64,000 bases of DNA from Kribbella pratensis (GTDB lineage: Bacteria; Actinomycetota; Actinomycetes; Propionibacteriales; Kribbellaceae): positions 822,647 to 886,646 of the forward strand of contig NZ_SODU01000002.1 of the NCBI RefSeq assembly GCF_004366075.1. The letters are read 5' to 3'. Under the pieces are notes generated by a model that made no database searches, was not told where the DNA came from, and saw only the letters and a list, made by a program, of their open reading frames with translations. Of this stretch, positions 8,078 to 16,498 are shown piece after piece. Position numbers and translations under genes: made by a program. Position 1 is the stretch's first letter. Every line of letters starts with the position of its first letter.

Positions 8078-8782
8078 ATGCGAATTCTTCCCGAACTCGG
8101 CCTCGCAACCGCGGCGATCGCGTTGATCGGACTCGGTACGACGGTGCCGGCCGAGGCGATCACGGTGTCTCAGGTGAAGACGGCCCAGACCCGCCTGAAC
8201 GGTCTCGGCTGCACCTCGGGCCCGGTCGACGGCAAGGTCGGTGCGATGACCCAGGCGGCGACCGTCCGGTTCCAGTCAGCCAACGTCCTGAGTCAGACCG
8301 GTTCGCTGAACAGTACGACGTACGCCCGGCTGATGGCCTCGACCGCGAAGCGCTGCGACGTCCGCCCCGTGCCCGGTCGCTCGGGGACCGGGCGCCGGAT
8401 CGTGATCAGCCAGACGCAGAACTGGGTGTGGCTGATCGATGCCCGGGGCAAGGTGGTCCGGCAGGGCGGGATCATCGACAACCCGATGTACCTGAAGGCC
8501 GGCACGTATTCGAGCGGCTCGAAGTGCGGGCGGGCGGCGCGGGTACTGCGGAACACCGACGGCGGACGGCTCTACCTGAACCATTTCGTCCGGTTCGCAC
8601 CGTGCGGGGTCGGGTTCCACCAGATTCCGACGTACCAGTCGAACGGGCAGCAGATCCACGCCGACTGGCTGCTCGGGACGAACTACCGGGCCTCCCACGG
8701 CTGCATCCGGGTCTCGGCCTCGATGTCGGTCGCCATCTGGTCCTTCGCGGCGGGCGCGACGCGTGTGGTCGTGATGCGCTGA
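8078..8782 (+). CDS. Exported L,D-transpeptidase with N-terminal peptidoglycan-binding domain
   Basis: 234 aa. The signal peptide is about residues 1-27 (PELGLATAAIALIGLGTTVP, cleavage near AEA). A PG_binding_1 repeat follows (VKTAQTRLNGLGCTSGPVDG, about 30-85), then a YkuD catalytic domain whose signature is SHGCIRV with H207, C209 and R211. The fold makes 3-3 peptide crosslinks in the cell wall, although many actinobacterial members are small accessory enzymes. ATG 8078 is preferred to ATG 8063 because GGGGGTGA lies directly in front of it. Confidence 0.88.
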   Translation: MRILPELGLATAAIALIGLGTTVPAEAITVSQVKTAQTRLNGLGCTSGPVDGKVGAMTQAATVRFQSANVLSQTGSLNSTTYARLMASTAKRCDVRPVPGRSGTGRRIVISQTQNWVWLIDARGKVVRQGGIIDNPMYLKAGTYSSGSKCGRAARVLRNTDGGRLYLNHFVRFAPCGVGFHQIPTYQSNGQQIHADWLLGTNYRASHGCIRVSASMSVAIWSFAAGATRVVVMR

Positions 8783-8840
8783 CTGCGGAGGGCTAGCATT
8801 CGAGCGGGCAATTCCGTCAACCGGGGAAAGGCGCGCTCAG

Positions 8841-10382
8841 ATGGCCGAGAAAGCCGACGTCGTGGAGACCGTGAAGCAGGGGTACGCGTTCGAGGGGGCG
8901 GCGCTCGAGCTGGGTGCGCTGCTGGTCGACGACGAGCCGGCACCGGAGGCGGCGGTCCGGATCCCGCTGGGAATGATGAACCGGCACGGCCTGGTCGCGG
9001 GTGCTACCGGTACCGGTAAGACGAAGACTCTGCAGTTGATGGCCGAGCAGCTGTCCGCGGCCGGTGTCGCGGTGTTCGCCGCCGATATCAAGGGCGACCT
9101 GTCCGGCGTCTCGCAGCCGGGTGAGGGCAACGACAAGCTGCTGGTCCGGACCAAGTCGATCGGCCAGGACTGGACCGCGACCGGCTTCCCGACCGAGTTC
9201 TACGCGCTCGGCGGGCAGGGGACGGGCATCCCGATCCGCGCGACGATCACGTCGTTCGGCCCGGTGCTGCTGTCCAAGGTGCTGGGGCTCAACGACGTCC
9301 AGGAGTCGTCGCTCGGGCTGATCTTCCACTACGCCGACAAGGCCGGGCTGACGCTGCTCGACCTCAAGGACCTGCGGGCCGTCATCACGCACCTCACGTC
9401 CGACGAGGGCAAGGACGACCTGAAGGAGCTGGGCGGGCTGTCCGCGGCGACGGCCGGCGTGATCCTGCGATCGCTGATCGGGTTCGCGGACCAGGGCGCC
9501 GAGGCGTTCTTCGGCGAGCCGGAGTTCGACACGGCGGACCTGCTGCAGCAGCGTGACGGCAAGGGCGTCATCTCGCTGCTCGAGCTGCCGAACCTGCAGG
9601 ACCGGCCGGCGCTGTTCTCGACGTTCCTGATGTGGCTGCTCGCCGATCTGTTCCACGACCTGCCCGAGGTCGGCGACGTCGACAAGCCCAAGCTGGTGTT
9701 CTTCTTCGACGAGGCGCACCTGCTGTTCAACGACGCCTCGAAGGCGTTCCTGGACTCGATCGCGCAGACCGTCCGGCTGATCCGGTCGAAGGGCGTCGGC
9801 GTGTTCTTCGTGACCCAGACGCCGAAGGACGTGCCGGACGACGTCCTGGCGCAGCTCGGTTCGCGCGTGCAGCACCAGCTGCGGGCGCACACGCCGAACG
9901 ACGCGAAGGCGCTGAAGGCGACGGTGTCGACGTTCCCGAGCTCGTCGTACGACCTGGGTGAGGTGCTGACCCAGCTCGGGATCGGTGAGGCGATCGTGAC
10001 CGTGATGAACGAGAAGGGCGCGCCGACCCCGGTCGCGTGGACCCGGCTGCGGGCGCCGCAGTCGCTGATGGCGCCGGCGTCCGCGGAGCAGCTGACCGCG
10101 ACGGTGCAGGCGTCGGCGAACAACGCGAAGTACTCGCAGACGCTCGACCGCGAGTCGGCGTACGAGGTGCTCGCGGCGAAGGTGCAGGCCGGTGCCGCGC
10201 AGGCCGAGGCCGAGAAGCAGCAGCAGGAGCAGGCCAAGCAGGAGCCGCGGCCGCGGGCGCAGAAGCAGGAGAAGTCGATGGTCGAGCAGGTCGTCGGGTC
10301 GTCCGCCTTCAAGCAGTTCGCCCGTTCGGCCGGCCGGGAGATCGTCCGCGGCCTGTTCGGCGCAGCCCGCCGCCGGCGCTGA
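8841..10382 (+). CDS. HerA/FtsK-like ATPase of the DUF853 (YjgR) family
   Basis: 513 aa. Walker A GATGTGKT (54-61) lies in an N-terminal RecA-like core, Walker B is LVFFFDEAHLLF, and an arginine-rich FVTQTPKDVPDDVLAQLGSR segment follows. A charged Gln/Lys/Glu-rich linker (about 440-475) leads to a basic C-terminal end. The family is a predicted DNA-pumping or helicase ATPase whose role is not settled. ATG 8841 gives the family N-terminus. Gap to the L,D-transpeptidase is 58 bases; the diguanylate cyclase downstream has its own promoter. Confidence 0.88.
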   Translation: MAEKADVVETVKQGYAFEGAALELGALLVDDEPAPEAAVRIPLGMMNRHGLVAGATGTGKTKTLQLMAEQLSAAGVAVFAADIKGDLSGVSQPGEGNDKLLVRTKSIGQDWTATGFPTEFYALGGQGTGIPIRATITSFGPVLLSKVLGLNDVQESSLGLIFHYADKAGLTLLDLKDLRAVITHLTSDEGKDDLKELGGLSAATAGVILRSLIGFADQGAEAFFGEPEFDTADLLQQRDGKGVISLLELPNLQDRPALFSTFLMWLLADLFHDLPEVGDVDKPKLVFFFDEAHLLFNDASKAFLDSIAQTVRLIRSKGVGVFFVTQTPKDVPDDVLAQLGSRVQHQLRAHTPNDAKALKATVSTFPSSSYDLGEVLTQLGIGEAIVTVMNEKGAPTPVAWTRLRAPQSLMAPASAEQLTATVQASANNAKYSQTLDRESAYEVLAAKVQAGAAQAEAEKQQQEQAKQEPRPRAQKQEKSMVEQVVGSSAFKQFARSAGREIVRGLFGAARRRR

Positions 10383-10433
10383 AAGCATCGGCGATCGTTC
10401 TCAAGTCGTCATCCACAGCCGCGCCGACACCGA

Positions 10434-10471
10434 TTGGGACCTGACGCCCGCACGTCGTACCGTGTGAGGTG
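10434..10471 (+). promoter_or_regulatory. Promoter of the diguanylate cyclase gene, predicted leaderless
   Basis: TTGGGA (10434-10439), an 18-base spacer and TACCGT (10458-10463) put transcription start at or within one or two bases of the GTG at 10469. The GAGG just upstream is too close to act as a ribosome site, which also favours a leaderless message. Confidence 0.4.
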
Positions 10472-11812
10472 ATGGTTGCACAGAGTAGGCGAGCGATACG
10501 TTCCTGGGCGCTCTGGACCCTGACGGTCCCGGCGTTCGCCGTTGTCGTGCTCGTCGATCTGGCCGCGATCGGGTACGGCGTGCACGCGTTCACCGACCGC
10601 CCGACCTGGCACGGGCTGGACGTCGTGTTCGCGCTGACCGTGTCCGCGCTGATCTCCGTCGAGGGCGCTCGCCGGGTGGAGCGCCGGCGGCGGCGCGGCG
10701 GCGCACTGCACAAAGACATCGCCCCGGCGTGGATGATCGCCGCGGCGCTCATCCTGCATCCGGCGCTGGCGATCCTGGTCGCGGTGCTGCTGCGGATCTG
10801 GTGGCGGATCCGGGCCGGCAAGTGCATCCCGTACCGCTGGGCCTTCTCGACCGCCGTCCACGTCCTCGCGGTCGGCGCCGCGCACGCGGTCTTCGTCTCC
10901 GCGCGCGGCCTGACCGCCGACAGCGGCCTCGGCCTGGTCGTCTCGATGGTCGGCGGCGCGATCGCGTACGTCGTGACCGACACCCTGCTGTGCGGACTCG
11001 CGATCTCGCTGATCATCCCGGGCAGCAACCGCCGCGAGACAGTCGGCGGGCTGGACGATCTGTGCACCGACGCGACGGCCGCCACCTTCGGCTGCCTGCT
11101 CGCGGCGGCCTGCCTGATCAGCCCGTGGTTCGCGTTCGTCGCGATCCCGATCACGCTGACCGCGCAGCGCGCGCTGCTCCTCGGCCAGTTGGAGACCGAG
11201 GCCCAGACCGACCCGAAGACCAGCCTGACCCGGGTCGACTGGTGGCGCCGCCGGACCGAGCAGATGCTGCGCACCTCGCGGAACCAGCACGAGTCGATGG
11301 CAGTGCTGCTGATCGACATCGACCACTTCAAGCAGGTCAACGACCGGCACGGGCACCTGGTCGGCGACGAGGCGCTGCGCGCGGTCGCGACGATCCTGCG
11401 CAGCGCGATCCGGGCGAAGGACGTGATCGGCCGGTTCGGCGGCGAGGAGTTCGTGATCGCGCTCCCGGACACCGGCCTCGACGAGGCGACGGTGACCGCC
11501 GACCGGCTCCGCAACGCGGTCGCCAACAGCCCGCTGGCCGCGATGTGCGCCGGCGTACTCGACGACCCGGACCTGGACCCGGACACCTTTCGCCTGACCG
11601 TCAGCATCGGGGTCGCGGTGTACCCGACCGACGGGGCGACCGTGGACGACCTGCTGCTCCGCGCCGACCGCGCGATGTACGCCGCGAAGGCCGCCGGCCG
11701 GAACCGGGTCCGCCTGGCCGCCGACACCGTCCCGCTGCCCCGGCTGACCGCGTCGAGGCAATTCTCGGAACAGACAGAACCTTTGGCGCCCGCTCCGCGT
11801 CCTGTGAGGTGA
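10469..11812 (+). CDS. Membrane-bound GGDEF diguanylate cyclase
   Basis: 447 aa. About six hydrophobic segments (residues 12-235) form a membrane sensor of no recognised family. The GGDEF domain (about 260-430) has the metal and substrate motif DIDHFKQVNDRHGHLVGDEAL and an intact GGEEF signature (324-328). RAKD, five residues before GGEEF, is the RxxD inhibitory site, so product inhibition by c-di-GMP is expected. No EAL domain. The start is GTG 10469 or ATG 10472. Its 3' end carries the likely promoter of the sigma-factor gene. Confidence 0.9.
   Translation: MMVAQSRRAIRSWALWTLTVPAFAVVVLVDLAAIGYGVHAFTDRPTWHGLDVVFALTVSALISVEGARRVERRRRRGGALHKDIAPAWMIAAALILHPALAILVAVLLRIWWRIRAGKCIPYRWAFSTAVHVLAVGAAHAVFVSARGLTADSGLGLVVSMVGGAIAYVVTDTLLCGLAISLIIPGSNRRETVGGLDDLCTDATAATFGCLLAAACLISPWFAFVAIPITLTAQRALLLGQLETEAQTDPKTSLTRVDWWRRRTEQMLRTSRNQHESMAVLLIDIDHFKQVNDRHGHLVGDEALRAVATILRSAIRAKDVIGRFGGEEFVIALPDTGLDEATVTADRLRNAVANSPLAAMCAGVLDDPDLDPDTFRLTVSIGVAVYPTDGATVDDLLLRADRAMYAAKAAGRNRVRLAADTVPLPRLTASRQFSEQTEPLAPAPRPVR
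11777..11803 (+). promoter_or_regulatory. Likely ECF-type promoter of the first SigE-family gene
   Basis: GAACC (11777-11781), a 16-base spacer and CGTCCT (11798-11803) resemble ECF promoters (GGAAC...CGTC). CAGAACCTTT and GCGTCCT recur at 12761-12790 in front of the Pro/Thr-rich gene, which suggests one sigma factor reads both. It lies within the last codons of the diguanylate cyclase, about 30 bases before the ATG at 11834. Confidence 0.45.
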
Positions 11813-11833
11813 GGACGGCAGGACGGAGCGCAC

Positions 11834-12358
11834 ATGGCGGTAACGGGGAGTCGTGACGACGACTTCACGGCGTTCGTGCTGGCCAGATCCGCGCGGTTGG
11901 TGCACTTCGCGCGGGTGCTCTGTGGTGACGCCGGCCTCGCGGAGGATCTGGTGCAGACCGCGCTCGAGAAGGCGTACCTGCGCTGGGACCGGATCGAGAT
12001 GGCCGACCCGTTCGCATACGTCCGGCAGGCGGTGGTCAACCAGCACCTGTCCTGGGTACGGCGCCGGCCGTGGCGTGAGCGTCCCAGTGGCGACGCGGCG
12101 GAGCTCGACCTGCTCCTCGAAGCGGCCGTCGATCCGAGTGGCGGGGTCCATCGGCGAGTGGCGGTCGGGGCCGCGCTCGCCACGCTGAGCCGGCGCGAGC
12201 GAGCGGTCGTCGTACTGCGGTACGTCGAGGACCTCACCGAACGCGAGACCGCGGCGGTTCTCGGAGTAGCGATCGGGACGGTGAAGAGCGCGAACGCGCG
12301 AGCCCTGGACAAGCTACGGGCCGCGCCGGAGCTGAGCGGCGTGGGGGAGCGAACATGA
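11834..12358 (+). CDS. RNA polymerase sigma factor, SigE family (ECF-like)
   Basis: 174 aa, normal for the family. Sigma region 2 is about residues 12-75 (FARVLCGDAGLAEDLVQTAL, then YVRQAVVNQHLSWVRR); region 4 is about 110-165 with the helix-turn-helix TERETAAVLGVAIGTVKSANAR. It directs polymerase to ECF-type promoters. The stop overlaps the next start by four bases (ATGA), tying it to a membrane protein that may act as anti-sigma factor. Autoregulation is suggested by the promoter match upstream. Confidence 0.93.
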   Translation: MAVTGSRDDDFTAFVLARSARLVHFARVLCGDAGLAEDLVQTALEKAYLRWDRIEMADPFAYVRQAVVNQHLSWVRRRPWRERPSGDAAELDLLLEAAVDPSGGVHRRVAVGAALATLSRRERAVVVLRYVEDLTERETAAVLGVAIGTVKSANARALDKLRAAPELSGVGERT

Positions 12359-12759
12359 ACGACGAGCGCGGGACGCCGGCCGAGGAGCGGCTTCGGGTCG
12401 TGCTGGCACCGGACGATTCCATCGCGCCTCTCGATCCGGCGCGGGTGATTGCTGGTGCCCGTCGGCGGCGGACCCGGGGGCGGGTCGCTGCGGCTGGGGC
12501 TTCGGTTGCGGTCGTCGCTGTGGTGGCGGTCGCGGGAATCGCGGGCAGTGATCAGCTGCGGGGCGACGTACCGCAGCCGGCGAATCCTGGTCCGTCGCCG
12601 ACTGTCCGGACTCCGACCCCGACACCGACGCGCGCGACCCCCACCACACCTGAGCCGACGCCGACGATACCGCCCGGCGTGCGGCCGACCGGGCCGCCCA
12701 CGGCGCGACCTACGAGTACTCCGTCGGGTTTGCCCACCTCGACGCGCTCTGCCCGCTGA
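12355..12759 (+). CDS. Membrane protein partner of the sigma factor, Pro/Thr-rich outside
   Basis: 134 aa. About 43 cytoplasmic residues ending in RRRRTRGR, one membrane segment (about 45-62, AAGASVAVVAVVAVAGIAG), then a Pro/Thr/Ser-rich tail. There is no zinc-type anti-sigma motif (HxxxCxxC). Coupling to the sigma gene by a four-base overlap and its topology suggest an anti-sigma or signalling partner; this is inference. The same layout recurs at 15398. Confidence 0.72.
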   Translation: MNDERGTPAEERLRVVLAPDDSIAPLDPARVIAGARRRRTRGRVAAAGASVAVVAVVAVAGIAGSDQLRGDVPQPANPGPSPTVRTPTPTPTRATPTTPEPTPTIPPGVRPTGPPTARPTSTPSGLPTSTRSAR

Positions 12760-12762
12760 ACA

Positions 12763-12790
12763 GAACCTTTTCGCGACCCGGCTGCGTCCT
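12763..12790 (+). promoter_or_regulatory. Likely ECF-type promoter of the Pro/Thr-rich gene
   Basis: GAACC (12763-12767), a 17-base spacer and CGTCCT (12785-12790) match the sites at 11777-11803, including flanking CAGAACCTTT and GCGTCCT. It sits just after the stop of the membrane partner gene and about 40 bases before the ATG at 12830, which has GGAGGG in front. Confidence 0.45.
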
Positions 12791-12829
12791 TCAGCCCGAC
12801 CGAACATCAAAAAGGTGCGGAGGGCAACA

Positions 12830-13435
12830 ATGAACGAGGTAGGCCGGAAGCGGCGGATGACCCGGATCCTGCTGGGCGGGCTCGCGGCCGCGGCGGTGGT
12901 GGGCGTCGCAGTCGCCGGTACGGCGATGGCGCGCAGCGGCAACTCAGCCGCCGACACATCCGTCCAGGGCGGACCAACCGCCGCAACCCCCTCGCAGGCG
13001 ACCCCAACCGCAGCCACCCCGAGCGAGGCCGCCACCCCGACCCGCTCACCATCGTCACGGCCGGTCCCCCCGACCCTCCCGCCGACCCTCCCGCCAACCC
13101 TCCCGCCAACCCTCCCGTCAACGCCGTCTCCCACGTGCAGCCCAACCGCAGCGCCAACGCGCCCACCGACAGCGACGCCGAGCCTCCCGCCGACCGCGAC
13201 GCCGACTCGTCGGCCGGTTCCTACGCCTACCCGCTCACCGAGGGACTCTTCCTGCGCGACGCCGACGGTCTCGCCGACGCGGCCGCCTGCGCCGCGGGCG
13301 ACTCCGACGCGGTCTCCGCGTGCGGTGCGGCCGACGCCGACGGTGCCGGCTACCCCGTCTGTCGCGCCGACCCGGTGGTCTGAGCCGCGGGCGACTCCGA
13401 CGCAGCCGCCGACGGTGCCGTCGCGCGGTAAGTAG
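12830..13435 (+). CDS. Membrane-anchored or secreted Pro/Thr-rich repeat protein
   Basis: 201 aa. A basic N-terminus (NEVGRKRRMTR) and hydrophobic segment (ILLGGLAAAAVVGVAVAGTA) act as signal or anchor; an AMA site at about 32-34 could be cleaved. The rest is about 165 residues of low-complexity Pro/Thr/Ser/Arg, with PPTLPPTLPPTLPPTLPS and many PTPT or PTRSP units, as in extended wall-spanning stalks. No folded domain. ATG 12830 has a GGAGGG site. It is probably in the regulon of the sigma factor upstream. Confidence 0.7.
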   Translation: MNEVGRKRRMTRILLGGLAAAAVVGVAVAGTAMARSGNSAADTSVQGGPTAATPSQATPTAATPSEAATPTRSPSSRPVPPTLPPTLPPTLPPTLPSTPSPTCSPTAAPTRPPTATPSLPPTATPTRRPVPTPTRSPRDSSCATPTVSPTRPPAPRATPTRSPRAVRPTPTVPATPSVAPTRWSEPRATPTQPPTVPSRGK

Positions 13436-13527
13436 GGGCGGACCTCAGGCACTCACCAAGCCGACAGCCGCACGCCCACCGAGCAGTCGGTGAGCGTGCG
13501 GCCGTGGTGTTGGTGAGTGGCTGACGT

Positions 13528-14727
13528 TCAGCAGGCGCCGAAGCTGCCCGCCGAAACCCACGCCTTCGCGACGTACATGCCGGCGTTGACCCGCAGCCAC
13601 ACATTGCTCGTGCCCTGCGACCCGGTGACGCTCTCCCCAGTGGTCTGGCACTCGACGGTGACCTGAGCCGACTTGCCGGCCATCCCAACGACCGCGCCGG
13701 TCGAGTTCGGCGCGTTCCGCACGTTCAGATACCCGGACGAGATGGATACCGTCCCGCGCCCGCCGTCGCCGGTCCACAGGTACGTGACGTCGACCCACGA
13801 GTTGTCGGCCAGCTTGAGCGCGTCCCAGAACACGCCGTCCGCGAGGTCGATCCCCGCCGGGTTCGCGACGGTCCGGCCGAACTGGTCCTTCCCGCCGTTG
13901 TACCCGCTCTGGTACGCCGCCTGCGCCTCGGGCTTGCCCTGCGGCAGGTCCTTCCACATCTCGCGGGTCGCGCTCGGGTTCCAGTAGTCGTCCTTGGTGT
14001 TCCACGGTCCGACGTCCCACACCGGCTCGAACGCGCAGCGCGACGCGGTGCAGACCTTCACCGAGTACGTTCCGGATCCGGCGCCGGACAGGCCGCGTCG
14101 TGACGGCAGGGCGACGAAGTGGTCCCGGCTCACGATCACGTGGCCGTTGGCCGTCGTACCGCCGACCAGACCTTCACGCGTGGCGAAGACGTGCGACTTG
14201 AGCGGTGCCGCTTGGATCGTCATCCGTGGTACGGCGGCCTGGTCAGTGGGCTGCACCGTAACGTCGCCGACCCATGGGCTCGCGCCGGTCGACGGGGCGC
14301 TGACGATGATGCGGACCTGGACCTGGTCGCTCGCGCCGGGCAGCGCGGTCGGTGTACCGGCCTTGGCAGCCGTCCACTCCGACCACCTGTTGTTGACCCA
14401 CGACCGTACGTCGACCTCCGCCGACGAACCGTCCGGCGTACCAGAGGCGTAGCCGACGACCACGGCCGACGTGGGATCCGCGAACCGGACCGGTATGAGT
14501 TCGGCCAGGCCGGAGCGTTGCTTGATCTCGGTGGATCCGATCGCGGCCGGCGCGTCGCCGAGGACGATGTGGCTGCCGTCGACCTTGACGTTGCTGGATC
14601 CCGCGACGGGTCGGGCCGCGACCGAGACGGGGTCAGGGGTGGCGGCGGCGCTGGGCAAGGTTGCCGTAAAGATCGCGGCGGTCATCGCCAGACAGGCGGT
14701 GAGCGCGGTTGTACGGGTGATACGCAT
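13528..14727 (-). CDS. Exported protein with C-terminal SH3-like domain
   Basis: 399 aa. Signal peptide at residues 1-27 (ITRTTALTACLAMTAAIFTA, cleavage near SAAA). The middle (about 60-300) includes RSWVNNRWSEWTAA, as in sugar- or wall-binding actinobacterial proteins, and a Trp-rich VWDVGPWNTKDDYWNPSATREMW segment also known from secreted hydrolase-like proteins. The last 75 residues form a bacterial SH3 domain (GYLNVRNAPNSTGAVVGMAG). A cell-wall role is likely; catalysis is not shown. The ATG at 14727 is preferred to an upstream one because it begins the signal. Confidence 0.78.
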   Translation of the reverse strand: MRITRTTALTACLAMTAAIFTATLPSAAATPDPVSVAARPVAGSSNVKVDGSHIVLGDAPAAIGSTEIKQRSGLAELIPVRFADPTSAVVVGYASGTPDGSSAEVDVRSWVNNRWSEWTAAKAGTPTALPGASDQVQVRIIVSAPSTGASPWVGDVTVQPTDQAAVPRMTIQAAPLKSHVFATREGLVGGTTANGHVIVSRDHFVALPSRRGLSGAGSGTYSVKVCTASRCAFEPVWDVGPWNTKDDYWNPSATREMWKDLPQGKPEAQAAYQSGYNGGKDQFGRTVANPAGIDLADGVFWDALKLADNSWVDVTYLWTGDGGRGTVSISSGYLNVRNAPNSTGAVVGMAGKSAQVTVECQTTGESVTGSQGTSNVWLRVNAGMYVAKAWVSAGSFGAC

Positions 14728-14882
14728 GGGCGGAACCTCCGGGGCGGTGAAGGCTTGAGCACCCAATGTGACTCACAAACACCTCTTCTGCATAGCCCGT
14801 GAATAAATTTCTCGTGACTAGGCAGAACCCGATCGGTCACCCAGCGGGTTTGGACCGGTGTGACAGAGGCTGAGGAGAATCG

Positions 14883-15398
14883 ATGACCCGGACCGCGGAC
14901 GCCGACTTCGAGCGATTCGTCGTGGCGCAGTCGACCCCCTTGCTCCGCTTCGCGGAGATGCTGTGCGGCGATCGGCACACCGCCGAGGACCTGGTGCAGC
15001 AGGCGTTGATGCGGTCCTACCCGAAGTGGCACCGGCTGGAGGGCGACCCGTTGCGGTACGTCCGGCGGGTGCTGGTCAACCGATTCCTCTCCCAGGCCCG
15101 CCGGCGCTGGAACAACGAAGTACCCAGCGACCCGGTGCAGAACGACTGGGACCAGCGAGCGGTGGCGGACTTCGCCGGGGCGGTCCAGACCAGGGAGGCC
15201 GTGCTCTCGGCTCTCAGTGGTCTGACCGTCCGGGAGAGAGCCGTGGTCGCGCTGCGCTACTCGCAGGATCTCTCCGAGGCCGAGACCGCCGAGCTGCTCG
15301 GCATGGCGGCCGGGACCGTGAAGAGCACGGCCTCCCGGGCGCTGGCCAAGTTGCGTCTGGCACCCGACCTGATCGATACCGGAGTTGGAGGAAACTGA
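14883..15398 (+). CDS. RNA polymerase sigma factor, SigE family (ECF-like), second copy
   Basis: 171 aa. Region 2 (AQSTPLLRFAEMLCGDRHTAEDLVQQAL) and region 4 (LSEAETAELLGMAAGTVKSTASRALAKL) align with the sigma factor at 11834, but the linker differs. GAGGAGA precedes the ATG at 14883. The stop overlaps the next ATG by one base (TGATG). The CAGAACC...CGTCC promoter pair of the first module was not found in front of it, so its specificity may differ. Confidence 0.93.
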   Translation: MTRTADADFERFVVAQSTPLLRFAEMLCGDRHTAEDLVQQALMRSYPKWHRLEGDPLRYVRRVLVNRFLSQARRRWNNEVPSDPVQNDWDQRAVADFAGAVQTREAVLSALSGLTVRERAVVALRYSQDLSEAETAELLGMAAGTVKSTASRALAKLRLAPDLIDTGVGGN

Positions 15399-16465
15399 TG
15401 AGTGACGAGCAGCGGGTACACGACGCGCTCACGTACGAGATGGAGCCGTGGCAGCCGGACGCCAGCGACCTGATGCGGCGCGGCAAGCGGCTGAGCTGGC
15501 TGCGGCGCGGACTGGCCGCGGCGGGTGTCACCGCACTGGCCGGAACCGTTGCGACGGTGTCCGCCGCGGTCGGCGGACCGGCCCTGCCGGTGAAGAACCT
15601 GCTGGCCGGTGGCGGAAAGCCTCCGGTGCCGGCGGTGATTCCGACCGGTACGCCGACGGCGCCGTCGGTGGACCCGACGTGCCTGCCGCAGAAGCCGGAG
15701 AAGCCGCAGCTGCCCAAGGTGACGGTCTCGGTGAACAAGACCATCGACCCGAACAACCCGCCGACGCCGACGGTCCCGGGCAAGCCCAGCCTGCCGACCG
15801 CCAAGCCGACGCTGCCCGGCAAGCCGAGTCTTCCGACCACTCCGCCGTCGCTGCCGGGTAAGCCGCAGGTTCCGACGACCAAGCCGACACTGCCGACGCC
15901 GAGCTTCCCGACGACCAAGCCGAGCTGGCCGACCACGAAGCCGACCGGGAAGCCGACGCTGCCGACGGCCAAGCCGACGCTCCCGGGAACGCCGACCGTG
16001 CCGACCGCCAAGCCGACCCTGCCGACCCTGCCGACCCTGCCGACGACGAAGCCGACACTGCCCGGGAAGCCCACTCTGCCGACCGCCAAGCCGTCGCTCC
16101 CGACGACGAAGCCCAGCCTGCCCTCGGCCAAGCCGGTCCCGACGCCGACGGTGCCGGACTGCGTGGACGGCGTACCGACCGCGAAGCCGACCGCGCCGAA
16201 GCCGTCACTGCCGACCTTGCCGACGGTGCCGGGCAAGCCGACCGCCAAGCCGACTGCGCCGTCCCTGCCGACGGTCACGGTCTCCGGTGGCGTGGAGGTG
16301 ACCGTCGACCCGGGCAAGTCGCAGACCGCCGAGCCGACGCTCCCGGGCAAGCCGTCGATTCCGACGACCAAGCCGACGTTCCCGACCCCGTCCGAGAAGC
16401 CCAGCATCCCGACGCCGAGCTTCCCGACGACCTTCCCCACCGGCCACCCCTCCTCAAGCCGGTAG
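15398..16465 (+). CDS. Membrane protein with long Lys-Pro-Thr repeat tail, sigma-factor partner
   Basis: 355 aa. About 35 cytoplasmic residues, one membrane segment (about 36-58, GLAAAGVTALAGTVATVSAAV), then roughly 270 residues of degenerate repeats built on KPTLPGKPSLPTT and KPSLPTAKP, rich in Lys, Pro and Thr. Only two cysteines occur, at C88 and in VPDCVDG. The layout equals the protein at 12355 but the stalk is longer and more basic, suited to bind acidic wall polymers. A frame upstream is open, but the start coupled to the sigma gene is clear. A signalling role is inferred from coupling only. Confidence 0.75.
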   Translation: MSDEQRVHDALTYEMEPWQPDASDLMRRGKRLSWLRRGLAAAGVTALAGTVATVSAAVGGPALPVKNLLAGGGKPPVPAVIPTGTPTAPSVDPTCLPQKPEKPQLPKVTVSVNKTIDPNNPPTPTVPGKPSLPTAKPTLPGKPSLPTTPPSLPGKPQVPTTKPTLPTPSFPTTKPSWPTTKPTGKPTLPTAKPTLPGTPTVPTAKPTLPTLPTLPTTKPTLPGKPTLPTAKPSLPTTKPSLPSAKPVPTPTVPDCVDGVPTAKPTAPKPSLPTLPTVPGKPTAKPTAPSLPTVTVSGGVEVTVDPGKSQTAEPTLPGKPSIPTTKPTFPTPSEKPSIPTPSFPTTFPTGHPSSSR

Positions 16466-16498
16466 GGCACCCGCCACCGGCGAGTAGGTCACGCAGCC

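Noticed and set aside
10309-13452. Minus-strand open frame of 1047 codons opposite the cyclase and sigma module
   Set aside because: Repetitive Arg/Ser/Val-rich translation, no family, antisense to clear genes; caused by GC-rich third positions and Pro/Thr repeats on the other strand.
15760-16440. Regular repeats that could suggest a CRISPR array
   Set aside because: The repeats are in-frame codons for Lys-Pro-Thr-Leu-Pro units within one gene, of unequal length and without unique spacers; no cas genes are present.
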